A stretch of DNA of 64,000 bases. Origin: Chloroflexi bacterium GWB2_49_20 (GTDB taxonomy: Bacteria; Chloroflexota; Anaerolineae; Anaerolineales; Villigracilaceae). Shown here piece after piece: positions 34,942 to 43,950 of this stretch. Each line of letters opens with the position of its first letter. Position 1 is the first letter of the stretch. Where the stretch lies: the NCBI GenBank assembly GCA_001796335.1, contig MGMF01000025.1, forward strand, positions 82,311 to 146,310. Reading direction: 5' to 3'. Made by a program: the position numbers and the translations under genes. The notes below the pieces were generated by a model, which did not search any database, was not told the origin of the DNA, and worked only from the letters and a program-made list of their open reading frames with translations.

Positions 34942-35334
34942 CTAATTATCCCGCGACAAGTCGGCAATGGAGACGGAAGCGTCCACCAGGCGAGGCGCGA
35001 TGTCAATTGGTGCATTTGACAGCCATTCCTCTATCCTTAGTGTTACTTCAGGAAGAATGGATTTATAGGGTGCCAGGATCTTATCAAGATTATGAAATTT
35101 GGAAATCGGGCTTAAGAATGAATAGGCCTGCATATTCTCGCTAATTTTATGTAATATCGCCACCTTTTCTTGGTTTTCTATAGAAACATGGTCCTCAATT
35201 TCATCCAGGGCTCGCATGCATAAATATGCAACTGAAATTGTCTCCCTCAACTTGGCAGGTAAAAAAGTTATTGGAATGGCAAAAGTGCGGCTGGTATCTT
35301 TAAGGACTCGTAGAATATCCGTTTGAATTGACAT
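34942..35334 (-). pseudogene. Truncated squalene/phytoene synthase
   Basis: 130 codons corresponding to the N-terminal third to half of a squalene-synthase-type prenyltransferase. SRTFAIPITFLPAKLRETIS leads into VAYLCMRALDEIEDH, which holds the first aspartate-rich, diphosphate-binding motif (about residues 43-48). The normal protein is about 280-340 residues and has a second Asp-rich motif, absent here. The frame ends right after ASVSIADLSRDN, and no continuation is found in the other frames of the next 70 bases. I judge it a fragment that cannot catalyse the full condensation. Confidence 0.75.
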
Positions 35335-35875
35335 GGTTTTCCTTTTAGAACAACGGAGGACTTATTGGCTCGCTACCCCTACTATATCGGGATCATCAAA
35401 ATAACCTTACAAATTTCTTCTATCAATGTTCTCAAATCGATTTCTCCTACTATTGCAACCAATGTAGGAGAAATTAAAGTTCCAAGATAATATCTGAATA
35501 TGGGTAAATTGATGAGGGTGTTGGGCTTATCACGCCTACTGCAATTTCTTGGCTTGAAGCTTGAGGAACGAAACATGGGCTTCGTCCCTTATCAACTCCT
35601 ATTTAATGATCACTAAATAAACTTTATAAACTTCGAAACCCTGTTTCATTATTGTATAAGAATACAAGAAAATGTGCTTTTTTGCAAGCGGTTAAATTGA
35701 TTGCACAAATATTATTTTCCTTCAACAATATCCAGACCATGCAGCCAAGTTCAAGAGACAGGCAAGTCAGGCGTATGCGCGTAAATGGATATTGGCGTAC
35801 CACTCATCCAGGCGATTGGAGAGGGTGTTAGACAATGGTTAGTATACTGATAGGACAAGCGATCCATGGAAGGTT
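35335..35875. other. Intergenic region, mostly AT-rich
   Basis: About 540 bases between the squalene-synthase fragment and the promoter of the DUF4062 relic. GC rises from left to right, so the border of the AT-rich block is near 35.7 kb. Short frames are present but none has a start signal or a recognisable motif. Confidence 0.45.
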
Positions 35876-35905
35876 TTGATTAGGGAATGTTGATTGTCGT
35901 ATAAT
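35876..35905 (+). promoter_or_regulatory. Promoter in front of the DUF4062 relic and TIR gene
   Basis: TTGATT (35876-35881), an 18-base spacer, then TATAAT (35900-35905). A transcript from here would pass through the 53-codon relic and into the TIR-WD40 gene at 36144. Confidence 0.6.
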
Positions 35906-35925
35906 GGTTTGCAGAGGAGAATACC

Positions 35926-36087
35926 GTGCAAACCTCACGCACCATTCATATTTTCGTTGGTTCCCCCTTCAGCGATCTAAGAAACAGCCTCAACCTGCAG
36001 ACGATGAAGATCTGCCTGCCCCTGTGTCTGCTGAGTAGAAAGTCAAACCAGCCCGGCCTTCATTATTCGTTTGGCTTGATCGTTTGA
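35926..36087 (+). pseudogene. N-terminal relic of a DUF4062-type protein
   Basis: GTG at 35926 has AGAGGAG seven bases upstream and opens a 53-codon frame. TSRTIHIFVGSPFSDLRN closely follows the start of DUF4062 proteins, where TxRTIRIFVSSTFSDLxxER is typical. These are usually large STAND/WD40 or NACHT proteins. After that the similarity vanishes and the frame ends in unrelated sequence. The promoter and ribosome-binding site are intact, so the short peptide may still be made as a leader for the TIR gene 56 bases downstream. It most likely marks a large deletion that removed a sister gene. Confidence 0.6.
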
Positions 36088-36143
36088 TAAAACCGGGTTG
36101 ATTTACACAACAGAAAATCCTTTCACCTGCCTGGAGAAAGCCC

Positions 36144-39100
36144 ATGTCAGATGTATTTATTTCCTATTCCCGCAAAGATATCGCCTTCGCCAGGCTCCTT
36201 CAAGAATCACTCCAACACAATCAAATTGATATCTGGATTGACTGGGAGCGCATCCCGGTCGGGGAGCGCTGGTGGGATGAAATTTGTCAGGCGATTGAAA
36301 ACGCGAATGCGTTCATGTTCATCATTAGTAAGAATTCGATGGGCTCACCCGTCTGCAGGGATGAGATCAACCATGCGTTAAAGAACAACAAGCGCATTAT
36401 CCCGATCATCGTTGATGATCTGAAACCAGAGGCGATCAAAGATTTCGCACCGGACTTGCCGCAATTCAACTGGATCATATTTGAGAGGAATCAACTCTTT
36501 CGGATCGAGGAAAACCCGGAGGTACGGTCAGATAAACCAGAGGACAGCCAGGTGGCCCTGCCCAAGCTGCCGCAGTACGAAGAAGCCTTGGAAAAACTGA
36601 GCAAGGCCATCCACACAGACTGGGATTGGGTCAAATATCATACTCGTTTGCAGGTGGATGCCCTGCGCTGGGAGAACAACCAGCGCAATACCAGCTACCT
36701 GATCCGTGGGGCGGCGCTGGAAGAAGCTGAACAAAAAATGTTACAGGCAGGTGGGAAGGATCCCACCCCGACTGCACTGCATACCGAATACGTCCTTGCC
36801 AGCCGGCAGGCAACCACCCGGCGCCAGCGCACGACGTTGGGATCAGTTCTCGCCGGATTGGTAATGGCTATTTTCCTGGGAACCCTGGCCTGGTCTCAAC
36901 GCAATCAGGCCGTGTACCAGGGCAACTTGCGTGCCACCGCCCAGGCCAATGCAGTTGCCGAATCTAACATCCGGGCCACGGCCGAAGCCAACGCAGTGGA
37001 GCAGCGCGACATTGCCGTGGTGCGCCAACTGGCTGCCCAGGCGCGTAGTATGACCACAGGACACCTGGATGAGGCGCTGTTGCTTGCAGTTGAAGCGGAC
37101 CGGCGCCTGGATTTGAGCGATGCCCGCAGCAGCCTGCTATATACGGTCAGCAGCCAACCGGTACTGACGCGCTACCTTCCGCAGCGTGGTTGGGGTTGGG
37201 GTGGCCTGGCCTACAGCCCGGATGGGAGGCTGCTGGCAATCGGAACGGTAGACAGCAACGTTTTGCTTTTGGATGCCTGGAGTGGGGAACCCGTAACTGC
37301 ACCTTTGACCGGTCTAAGCAGCGAAGTGTTGAGCCTGGCCTTCAGTCCGGATGGGCATTCTCTGCTGGCGGGGGATAATTCTGGGCTGATCCTGCGCTGG
37401 GATATTTCAAATCCGGCCAGTCCCGTAAAGGTGGATGTGTTCCCCGTCGGAATAAACACCGATCCAGCGATGATCACAATGGCTTCAGGTTTGAGGCCGA
37501 TGCAGGCGGGTTATTTCCCTCCCAGCATTTATATTTGGAATGTGCCTGCTTCCCAGCAGGTCAACATCTGTTACTGCGGCGTTTCCAGCCTGGCATTCAC
37601 CCCGGATGGTCGTACGCTGGCTGCAGGATTAGGCAGCGGAGTAGTCACCCTGCTGGACCTCGCAAGTGGCAGGGAATTACAGACCCTGTCTGCTTATCGT
37701 CCAATCAGTGACTCGTTTGACGCACTTATGGTTCTTGACCTTGCCTTCAGTCCGGATGGGAACAAGCTGGCCTTAAGCACTGCCTATGGATCTATTCGCA
37801 TTTGGGATCTTATTAAAGGGGATGCCAGGGCTCTTCCACGCGCTAAGTTGACCCCCGAACTATCCCGGTTGGCACTAAGCCCGGATGGTAAAACCCTGGC
37901 TTATATCATTGACAATAACCGTGCGGTGTACTTATGGGAAATGGATAGCCAGGAGGGCCAGAAATATCCTCTCCAATCCGGAGAAAAGATCATCAGCCTG
38001 GCATTCAATCCCGATGGTCACAGCCTGGCGCTGGGGCTGGCCGATAATACCATCCAACTTTGGGATATGCAGAGTCACCAGTCCCTCGGTGTCCCGCTCA
38101 ACGGCCACCGGGGAGAAGTCATTAATCTGGTTTTCAACCCGGATGGACACCGACTGGCCTCACTGGACTGGGAGCATACCTCCCTCTTGTGGGATTTGCA
38201 CGCCGATGAGCGTTTGCTGACAACGACTGATAATAACTCTGATTGGGTGACCGGTATCTCGCTCAGCACAGATGGACGTTATCTGGCGGCTCTGGAATAT
38301 GGGGGGGCCAGCCTGAATATCTGGGATCTGCAGTCCAGCCCTCCGCTAAGGCGGACGCTGAAAGAGGCGGAATTGGGCATCTCTTTTACCAGTTCCGATC
38401 CTTATTTTCTGGCAGATAGTCACACGCTTGTTCTTTATGGGTTTGGAAGCGACTCGGTGGATGAACTTATCCTTTTCTGGGATCTGGATCGAAGGCAGCC
38501 AGTACTGAAAATTCCCTCTGCTCGCGCACCGCTCGCTGTCAGCCCGGATGGGCGTTGGTTGGCGGGGGTAAACCTCACCAACGGAGGCCAGGTGAGAAAT
38601 TTGGCTGTGTGGGATTCTCACACAGGAACGCTGATGCATGAATTGGAAATCAATGATACAGGAAATGAGATTACTTCGCTGGCCTTTACCCCGGACGGCA
38701 GCCTGCTGGCAGCAGGTTTTTATAGCGGAGCGCTGCGCCTTTGGCATGTGGACGATGGCCAGCCGGCCAGCCCCATACTGACAGGACACCTTGATCAGGT
38801 GACCGGGCTGGCTTTCAGCCCGGATGGAAAAATCCTGGCCTCCAGCAGCGCTGATAAAACCATCCGACTATGGAATGTTGCCCAACCTACATCATCGTCT
38901 ATTGAGCTTGCCGGGCACACCTCATGGGTGACGGATGTCACCTTCAGCCCGGATGGCCGAACCCTGGCCACCAGCAGCCTGGATGGAAGCATCCGCCTGT
39001 GGGATGCCCAGAGCTATTTGAGCATCGGCCAGCTTACCAGCCTGCAGTTTGACCAATTGTTCAACCTGGTTTTTTCACCGGATGGCAGCCGCCTGCTTGC

Positions 39101-39854
39101 AGGTGGGGGTAAGCAATTGGATACTTTGGAAAACCGCGGCATGCTGGTACTATGGGAGTTCGGATCGGCTAGTTGGGGTAGAGCGGCCTGCTCGATCACT
39201 CAACGCAATTTCAGCTTAAGCGAGTGGCACAGCTACTTCGGCATGGAAGCTTATCGTAAAACATGTGAAGCTCTCCCGCTGCATCCCTCAGTGGTCGAAG
39301 AATTTTTGAAGAGCGAACAATCTGAACTTGTGGCAGGCGGGTTGCAGGCAGCCCTGGACGACTTTGTCAGAACACTGCCTCTCGACCCAGCCCTGACCAT
39401 CGAGTTGGAGGCTGGTCTCAAGACCTTCCCCCTGGAAGATTTGGCTCGTGATATAGCCCAGGGTGTGGATACCGGGGAGGTGGACCCGGCTGTGGAAATG
39501 TACCAGGCTTTACACACTTTGGGGATGCGTGAGGGTGTGTCAGCGCAAACCTGGAATAAAGTTTGCTGGTTTGGCAGCCTGTGGGGGCAGGCGCAAAAAG
39601 TGCTGGATATTTGCGAATTGGCCGTGGCAGAGGACCCGTCCAACGGAGCGATCCGGGATAGTCGCGGCCTGGCCCTGGCGCTTACGGGCAAGACCAATGA
39701 AGCCATTGAGGACTTCCAAGTTTTTGTTGATTGGTCAAAGCAAAACGGAAATTATGAAACGGACGGTCGCCAGCGAGAAAAATGGATCGCCGAGTTAAGG
39801 CGTGGCCAAAATCCATTTAATGAGCAATTATTGCAATCACTCCGTAATCCATAG
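36144..39854 (+). CDS. TIR-TM-WD40-TPR protein, putative signalling or defence effector
   Basis: A 1,236-residue protein. The TIR domain (about 1-125) opens with DVFISYSRKDIAFARLLQES, has WIDWERIPVGERWW, and keeps the conserved Glu74 in SPVCRDEINHA, where NAD-cleaving TIRs place their catalytic Glu. A linker with HTRLQVDALRWE and LIRGAALEEAEQKM (about 165-215) is typical of WD40-coupled STAND-like proteins. One membrane helix (about 232-250) is followed by an Ala/Asn heptad-like stretch. Residues 345-1010 contain at least 13 xFSPDGxxLA units, enough for two seven-bladed propellers. The C-terminus (about 1090-1220) has TPR-like helices. TIR would be cytoplasmic; the sidedness of the propellers is uncertain. 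Ligand and output are unknown. Confidence 0.9.
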   Translation: MSDVFISYSRKDIAFARLLQESLQHNQIDIWIDWERIPVGERWWDEICQAIENANAFMFIISKNSMGSPVCRDEINHALKNNKRIIPIIVDDLKPEAIKDFAPDLPQFNWIIFERNQLFRIEENPEVRSDKPEDSQVALPKLPQYEEALEKLSKAIHTDWDWVKYHTRLQVDALRWENNQRNTSYLIRGAALEEAEQKMLQAGGKDPTPTALHTEYVLASRQATTRRQRTTLGSVLAGLVMAIFLGTLAWSQRNQAVYQGNLRATAQANAVAESNIRATAEANAVEQRDIAVVRQLAAQARSMTTGHLDEALLLAVEADRRLDLSDARSSLLYTVSSQPVLTRYLPQRGWGWGGLAYSPDGRLLAIGTVDSNVLLLDAWSGEPVTAPLTGLSSEVLSLAFSPDGHSLLAGDNSGLILRWDISNPASPVKVDVFPVGINTDPAMITMASGLRPMQAGYFPPSIYIWNVPASQQVNICYCGVSSLAFTPDGRTLAAGLGSGVVTLLDLASGRELQTLSAYRPISDSFDALMVLDLAFSPDGNKLALSTAYGSIRIWDLIKGDARALPRAKLTPELSRLALSPDGKTLAYIIDNNRAVYLWEMDSQEGQKYPLQSGEKIISLAFNPDGHSLALGLADNTIQLWDMQSHQSLGVPLNGHRGEVINLVFNPDGHRLASLDWEHTSLLWDLHADERLLTTTDNNSDWVTGISLSTDGRYLAALEYGGASLNIWDLQSSPPLRRTLKEAELGISFTSSDPYFLADSHTLVLYGFGSDSVDELILFWDLDRRQPVLKIPSARAPLAVSPDGRWLAGVNLTNGGQVRNLAVWDSHTGTLMHELEINDTGNEITSLAFTPDGSLLAAGFYSGALRLWHVDDGQPASPILTGHLDQVTGLAFSPDGKILASSSADKTIRLWNVAQPTSSSIELAGHTSWVTDVTFSPDGRTLATSSLDGSIRLWDAQSYLSIGQLTSLQFDQLFNLVFSPDGSRLLAGGGKQLDTLENRGMLVLWEFGSASWGRAACSITQRNFSLSEWHSYFGMEAYRKTCEALPLHPSVVEEFLKSEQSELVAGGLQAALDDFVRTLPLDPALTIELEAGLKTFPLEDLARDIAQGVDTGEVDPAVEMYQALHTLGMREGVSAQTWNKVCWFGSLWGQAQKVLDICELAVAEDPSNGAIRDSRGLALALTGKTNEAIEDFQVFVDWSKQNGNYETDGRQREKWIAELRRGQNPFNEQLLQSLRNP

Positions 39855-39958
39855 CACTGTCTCTTGCCACAACCTGACCCAGGTGAATGGCAGTAGTAAA
39901 TATATCCGGGAAAAGCTTATCACAAAACCTGCATACCACTGCTTGTCCGCAGCCCACC

Positions 39959-42349
39959 TCACCCCACCATCTTGACCACGGTCACACCCGCGCCGCCTTC
40001 CTTCTCCTGGCCTTCGTCAAATGAAGCAATGTGCGGATGTCCCTGCAGGGTGCGGCGCACCTCGCTGCGCAGTTTGCCCGTGCCTTTGCCGTGGATGATG
40101 CGCACAAAGGGCATGCCGGCCAAAAAGGCGCGGTCGAGATAATCCTCCAACAGTGCCAGGGCTTCTTCGGAGCGCTGGCCGCGCAGATCCAATTCCATGC
40201 CTGGAGAAGGCGCCAGCCCGACCGAGTGCACCGGCCCGCGCCCAGGCATGGGGTTTGGTACTGGTATGTCAGCCTCCGGTGCATCCTGCCCTTTGCGCTG
40301 GATCTCATTCAGCCGGGCGCGTATGCGCAGGCTGCCGATCTGGACTTCCACGTCTTCTGCACCCATGCTGGTGATAATGCCCTCTTTTTTTAGAGAGCTT
40401 AGAATTACTTTTTCTCCCAGCCTGAGTTCGTCTTTGGGCACGGGTTTTCTCTTTATATGCGCTTTGGCAGGTTTCTGGATCTTTTCTTCCAGAATTTCCA
40501 CCTGTTCCTGGATGTCCTCAAGCACATCCAGCGGCTGGTGGGCATTTTTCAAATCCTGGCGCAGGTTTTTTAGCTGTTCCTGCAGGATGGCAACTTCCAG
40601 TTCCCCTTCGGCACGCGCCTTATCTATGGCCGCCTGACGTTCTTCCTCGATCTTCTCCAGCCGTTCGGTCAGCTCGCGGCGCAGACGGTGGACATCCGCA
40701 CGCGCATTCTCAGCCTTCTGGCGTTCCTTGCGGGCCAGCTTGCGCTCGCGGTGGATGGCATCCAGCAGGTCATCGGTGCGCAATTCGGACGGATCAATCT
40801 CGCTTTTGGCCGCGGTGATGATCTCCACCGGCAGCCCGAGCCGCTCGGCAATTGCCAGCGCATTCGAACGCCCCGGCAGCCCGATGGTCAAATGATAGGT
40901 CGGGCGCAGGCTGTGCAGGTCAAATTCCAGCGAGGCATTCACCACTCCGGGCGTGGTATGTGCAAAGGTCTTCAGTTCAGGGTAGTGAGTGGCCACAAAG
41001 GTGGTCACATCCCGCTCCAGCAGGTAACTGAGAATGGCACGCGCCAGAGCGGCGCCTTCCTGCGGATCGGTACCTGCGCCGAGTTCATCGATGATGACCA
41101 GCGACTGGCGGTCGACCTTTTTAAGGATGCGTACAATGTTGGTGATATGCCCGGAAAAAGTGGACAGCGATTGCTCTATGGATTGTTCATCGCCAATATC
41201 CGCCCAGACAGACTTGAACAAAACCAGTTCCGAACCGGATTGGGTTGGGATGTGCAGACCGGATTGAGCCATTAACACCAGCAGCCCGACTGTCTTGAGC
41301 GAGACAGTTTTGCCGCCCGTGTTGGGCCCGGTGATGATGACGGCAAAGGTGTGCGGGTCGAGAACCACGTCAATGGGTACCACACTGCGCGGGTCGAGCA
41401 GCGGGTGGCGCGCCTGCAGCAGACGAATGAGCGACTGGCGGCTGGCTTTTTCCGGGTCTGGTTCCAGCCGGTTCAGGATCGGTTCAGCCGCACCCAGTTC
41501 GTCGGCGTATTTCGCTTTGGCAAAGGCCAGGTCCAGTTCTGCCAGGGCATCGATCCCGGGGATGATCTCGCCGGCATGTTCCCCCACTTGTTGTGAGATC
41601 TCAGACAGCACGCGCTGAACTTCATCCCGCTCTGCCAGCTGCATCTCGCGGTATTTATTGTTAAGCTCCACCACCGGCAACGGTTCGACGAACAGCGTGG
41701 CTCCCGAACTGGACTGGTCATGGACAATGGACTGCACTTGTCCTTTAAACTCAGCCCGCAGCGGGATGACATAGCGGCCATCACGCTGGGTGATGAGCGC
41801 ATCCTGCAGCATGGAGACGGTCTTGGGATCGGTGATGTATTTCTGCAGGCGCGACATCAGCCGTTCATGGGCAATACGGATCTCGCGCCGGATGACCCCC
41901 AGCTTGGGCGAGGCTGAGTCGAGCACCTCGCCGTTCTCGCCGATGGTGTGGGAGATGGCTTCCACCAGGCCAGCCGGGGCTGGCAGGTTGAGTGCCAGCT
42001 CAGACAGGTGCGGATAATCGACGGCCATTTTTTCCAGCGAACGGCGCAGGTTGCGGGTGGCAACCAGCGTGTTTTGAATGTCGAGTAGATCTTTGGCTTC
42101 CAGGCGCCCACCGCGCGCCGCGTTGATGACTTGGGGACGCACATCATGTGCGCCACCGATGGTCAGATCATGGCCGGAGAGCAGCCTGCGCGCTTCGCTT
42201 GTGTCAGCCAGGCGCGCCTGTGCCAGTTCATAGCTGTCGGTTGGCGTAAGCTGGCGCGCAAGTTCGATCGAGGCGCTGAAATCACAGTGCTCAGCCAGGC
42301 GCTCGAGCACCTTGGAATATTCGAGAACGTGCAGGGTTTTGGTATCCAC
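39959..42349 (-). CDS. mutS2: MutS2 endonuclease / recombination suppressor
   Basis: A 796-residue cytoplasmic ATPase. It has the MutS core (lever and clamp helices, about 1-300), then the ATPase domain with Walker A GPNTGGKTVSLKT near 341 and Walker B LVIIDELGAGTDPQEGAALA near 420. A long charged coiled coil follows (about 515-640). A KOW-like segment (LGEKVILSSLKKEGIITSMG) precedes the C-terminal Smr nuclease domain (about 715-796), with LDLRGQRSEEAL and the HGKGTGKLR loop. It lacks the mismatch-recognition domain of MutS1. Family members limit recombination or act in ribosome rescue as MutS2/RqcU. The length is typical. It is monocistronic here, convergent with the TIR gene. Confidence 0.96.
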   Translation of the reverse strand: MDTKTLHVLEYSKVLERLAEHCDFSASIELARQLTPTDSYELAQARLADTSEARRLLSGHDLTIGGAHDVRPQVINAARGGRLEAKDLLDIQNTLVATRNLRRSLEKMAVDYPHLSELALNLPAPAGLVEAISHTIGENGEVLDSASPKLGVIRREIRIAHERLMSRLQKYITDPKTVSMLQDALITQRDGRYVIPLRAEFKGQVQSIVHDQSSSGATLFVEPLPVVELNNKYREMQLAERDEVQRVLSEISQQVGEHAGEIIPGIDALAELDLAFAKAKYADELGAAEPILNRLEPDPEKASRQSLIRLLQARHPLLDPRSVVPIDVVLDPHTFAVIITGPNTGGKTVSLKTVGLLVLMAQSGLHIPTQSGSELVLFKSVWADIGDEQSIEQSLSTFSGHITNIVRILKKVDRQSLVIIDELGAGTDPQEGAALARAILSYLLERDVTTFVATHYPELKTFAHTTPGVVNASLEFDLHSLRPTYHLTIGLPGRSNALAIAERLGLPVEIITAAKSEIDPSELRTDDLLDAIHRERKLARKERQKAENARADVHRLRRELTERLEKIEEERQAAIDKARAEGELEVAILQEQLKNLRQDLKNAHQPLDVLEDIQEQVEILEEKIQKPAKAHIKRKPVPKDELRLGEKVILSSLKKEGIITSMGAEDVEVQIGSLRIRARLNEIQRKGQDAPEADIPVPNPMPGRGPVHSVGLAPSPGMELDLRGQRSEEALALLEDYLDRAFLAGMPFVRIIHGKGTGKLRSEVRRTLQGHPHIASFDEGQEKEGGAGVTVVKMVG

Positions 42350-42539
42350 GGTTTAGGCTTTTGCAGAAACCTGCGTCAACATTTGAACCTTATTTCTTCC
42401 ATTTGCGGATAATGTATGCTCTCAATAAGCAGGGGAAGACGATATGACTCCGCTTTCAGTTATCTGCAGCCTGGCTGATTCAATTACTGAGTTGGGTATT
42501 TCTAAATTCATGCAGTCCAGGAATAAATTTGAAAGTGAT

Positions 42540-42869
42540 CTACTTGGGCGGCAGGCTGAGAGTGTATTCCAAGCCCTGTTGCACCCAATCGGCTAAGTTT
42601 TTGTCGCTTGCAAAACCGGGCGCTGCGACCATCACCCAGCCGGTCATGGGACGGCCGGTCATATCAAACACGCGTGCGTGAGCTTTATCGAGAGCGGCCT
42701 GGTATTTCTCCGGGCCAACGCGCACGATCAGGCTGTCCTTGTGCACACCGCAGGCCATGTTACCGTTTACAAGAAAACCCACCCCTCCAAACATTTTCTT
42801 TTCTTCCAGCCCGGATACATTGGCAAGCATCTCGCGCATGCGCAGGCTGAGGTTTTCATCGTAAGTCAT
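42540..42869 (-). CDS. TfoX N-terminal-domain protein
   Basis: A 109-residue soluble protein consisting of a single TfoX_N domain. LRMREMLANVSGLEEKKMFG followed by GVGFLVNGNMACGVHKDSLI (about 10-48) is the signature, and VRVGPEKYQ and PMTGWVMVAAPG complete it. TfoX/Sxy regulates competence in proteobacteria. Stand-alone N-domains in other phyla are common and their role is unclear. The length is normal for the single-domain form. It is followed on the same strand by nothing close; the DinB-like gene lies upstream with a 65-base gap, so the two may be co-transcribed. Confidence 0.88.
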   Translation of the reverse strand: MTYDENLSLRMREMLANVSGLEEKKMFGGVGFLVNGNMACGVHKDSLIVRVGPEKYQAALDKAHARVFDMTGRPMTGWVMVAAPGFASDKNLADWVQQGLEYTLSLPPK

Positions 42870-42934
42870 TTTTTATCCAATATTTACCATCTAAATAAAG
42901 AGGGAAAGTTCCCCTGATCCTTGAGTAGATACTC

Positions 42935-43630
42935 CTATATCAACTTCTGAATGTGCCTGATATGATCCAGCTCATGCCACATGGCACGGCGCAGCACCTT
43001 GCGGGGGCTCCAGAATTCACCGTCCAAACCCACCACCTGGGAAACACCGATCAGCCTGGGCAGGGCGCGGTTTAGCAGGTCACGGGACTGCTTCAAACGC
43101 GCCAGGGGATCTTTGACTACCTCAGCCTTTGGAATTGCCTGTCCAAGCCGCTCGAGATACCACCATTCGGCGCCGCCGATATGACCAAGAATGCCGTTAA
43201 TGCTCCATCGCTCGGCTGGATAGGTGGCATCCAGCTTCCCAGCGCTTAACCCCGAGATGGTTTTCAACAGGTCAACCCGGGACCAGGAGAGCATCTTGAT
43301 GGCCTGCCCGACCTCCTCACGCCTGAGTGGTTTCCAATCATAGCGGAAAAAAGATTCCACGCTGTAGCCATCGCCTTCAATCTTGTCCAGGTTGTCGTCG
43401 ATGAAATATACATCCCAGGTTTCCTCGGGATGGATTTCCACCTCTTCAAAATTAAGCCAGGTATTGGCCTCATGCTTCAGGATCCAGGTTGCATACACCT
43501 GTATGGCCTTTTCGAGATTGACACATGCGGAGCTGGCGTTGCCTCCATAAGCAAAACAGCCGGGATGCTCCAGAGCCCAGGCGATCGAGCGCCCGTCATT
43601 ATTGTTTTCAATTCCAACTCGGAAGATCAT
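42935..43630 (-). CDS. HicB-like / DinB-superfamily fusion protein
   Basis: A 231-residue soluble protein with two parts. Residues 1-75 resemble a HicB-type partial RNase H fold (FRVGIENNNDGRSIAWALEH, then GCFAYGGNASSACVNLEKAI). Residues 95-231 are a DinB-like four-helix bundle: RREEVGQAIKMLSWSRVDLL, WSINGILGHIGGAEWWYLER and the C-terminal WHELDHIRHIQ. Metal-ligand His residues of the DinB family are plausible at the HIGGAE and HELDH positions. DinB proteins are often thiol-dependent metalloenzymes. The combination with a HicB-like module is unusual, and no function is known to me. No HicA partner is present. Confidence 0.72.
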   Translation of the reverse strand: MIFRVGIENNNDGRSIAWALEHPGCFAYGGNASSACVNLEKAIQVYATWILKHEANTWLNFEEVEIHPEETWDVYFIDDNLDKIEGDGYSVESFFRYDWKPLRREEVGQAIKMLSWSRVDLLKTISGLSAGKLDATYPAERWSINGILGHIGGAEWWYLERLGQAIPKAEVVKDPLARLKQSRDLLNRALPRLIGVSQVVGLDGEFWSPRKVLRRAMWHELDHIRHIQKLI

Positions 43631-43950
43631 ATTTGGCCTCCTGGATAATTGTAATGTACTCCGCGGGTTTGCGAAAGATGCCTATCTCAATTATCGGCGG
43701 CTTTCACATTGATGAGGGAAAACTTATTTTCTTCGTACCTTCGTGATTACCCTTTTTTTTACCACCAGGCCACAAAGACACCAAGACAAAACCTATTTTG
43801 TTTTCTTCATGTCGTGGTTACCATTTTTTTTACCATCAAGACAAAAAGATTCCATTGCAATATTATGACTTATATCTCTGCAAAGGTGGACGTTCACCCG
43901 CAAAGAAAGTCTGGCATATAGTAGAATGAACAGATAAGGACAAACGTGCC

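Noticed and set aside
42444..42599. Plus-strand 51-codon frame with a purine-rich stretch before its ATG
   Set aside because: It runs into the 3' end of the TfoX-N gene on the opposite strand, lacks conservation clues and has only a loose GGGGAAG upstream.
43740..43860. CCACAAAGACACCAAGAC and poly-T stretches as a small RNA
   Set aside because: They look like common simple intergenic repeats; no promoter-terminator pair defines a transcript.
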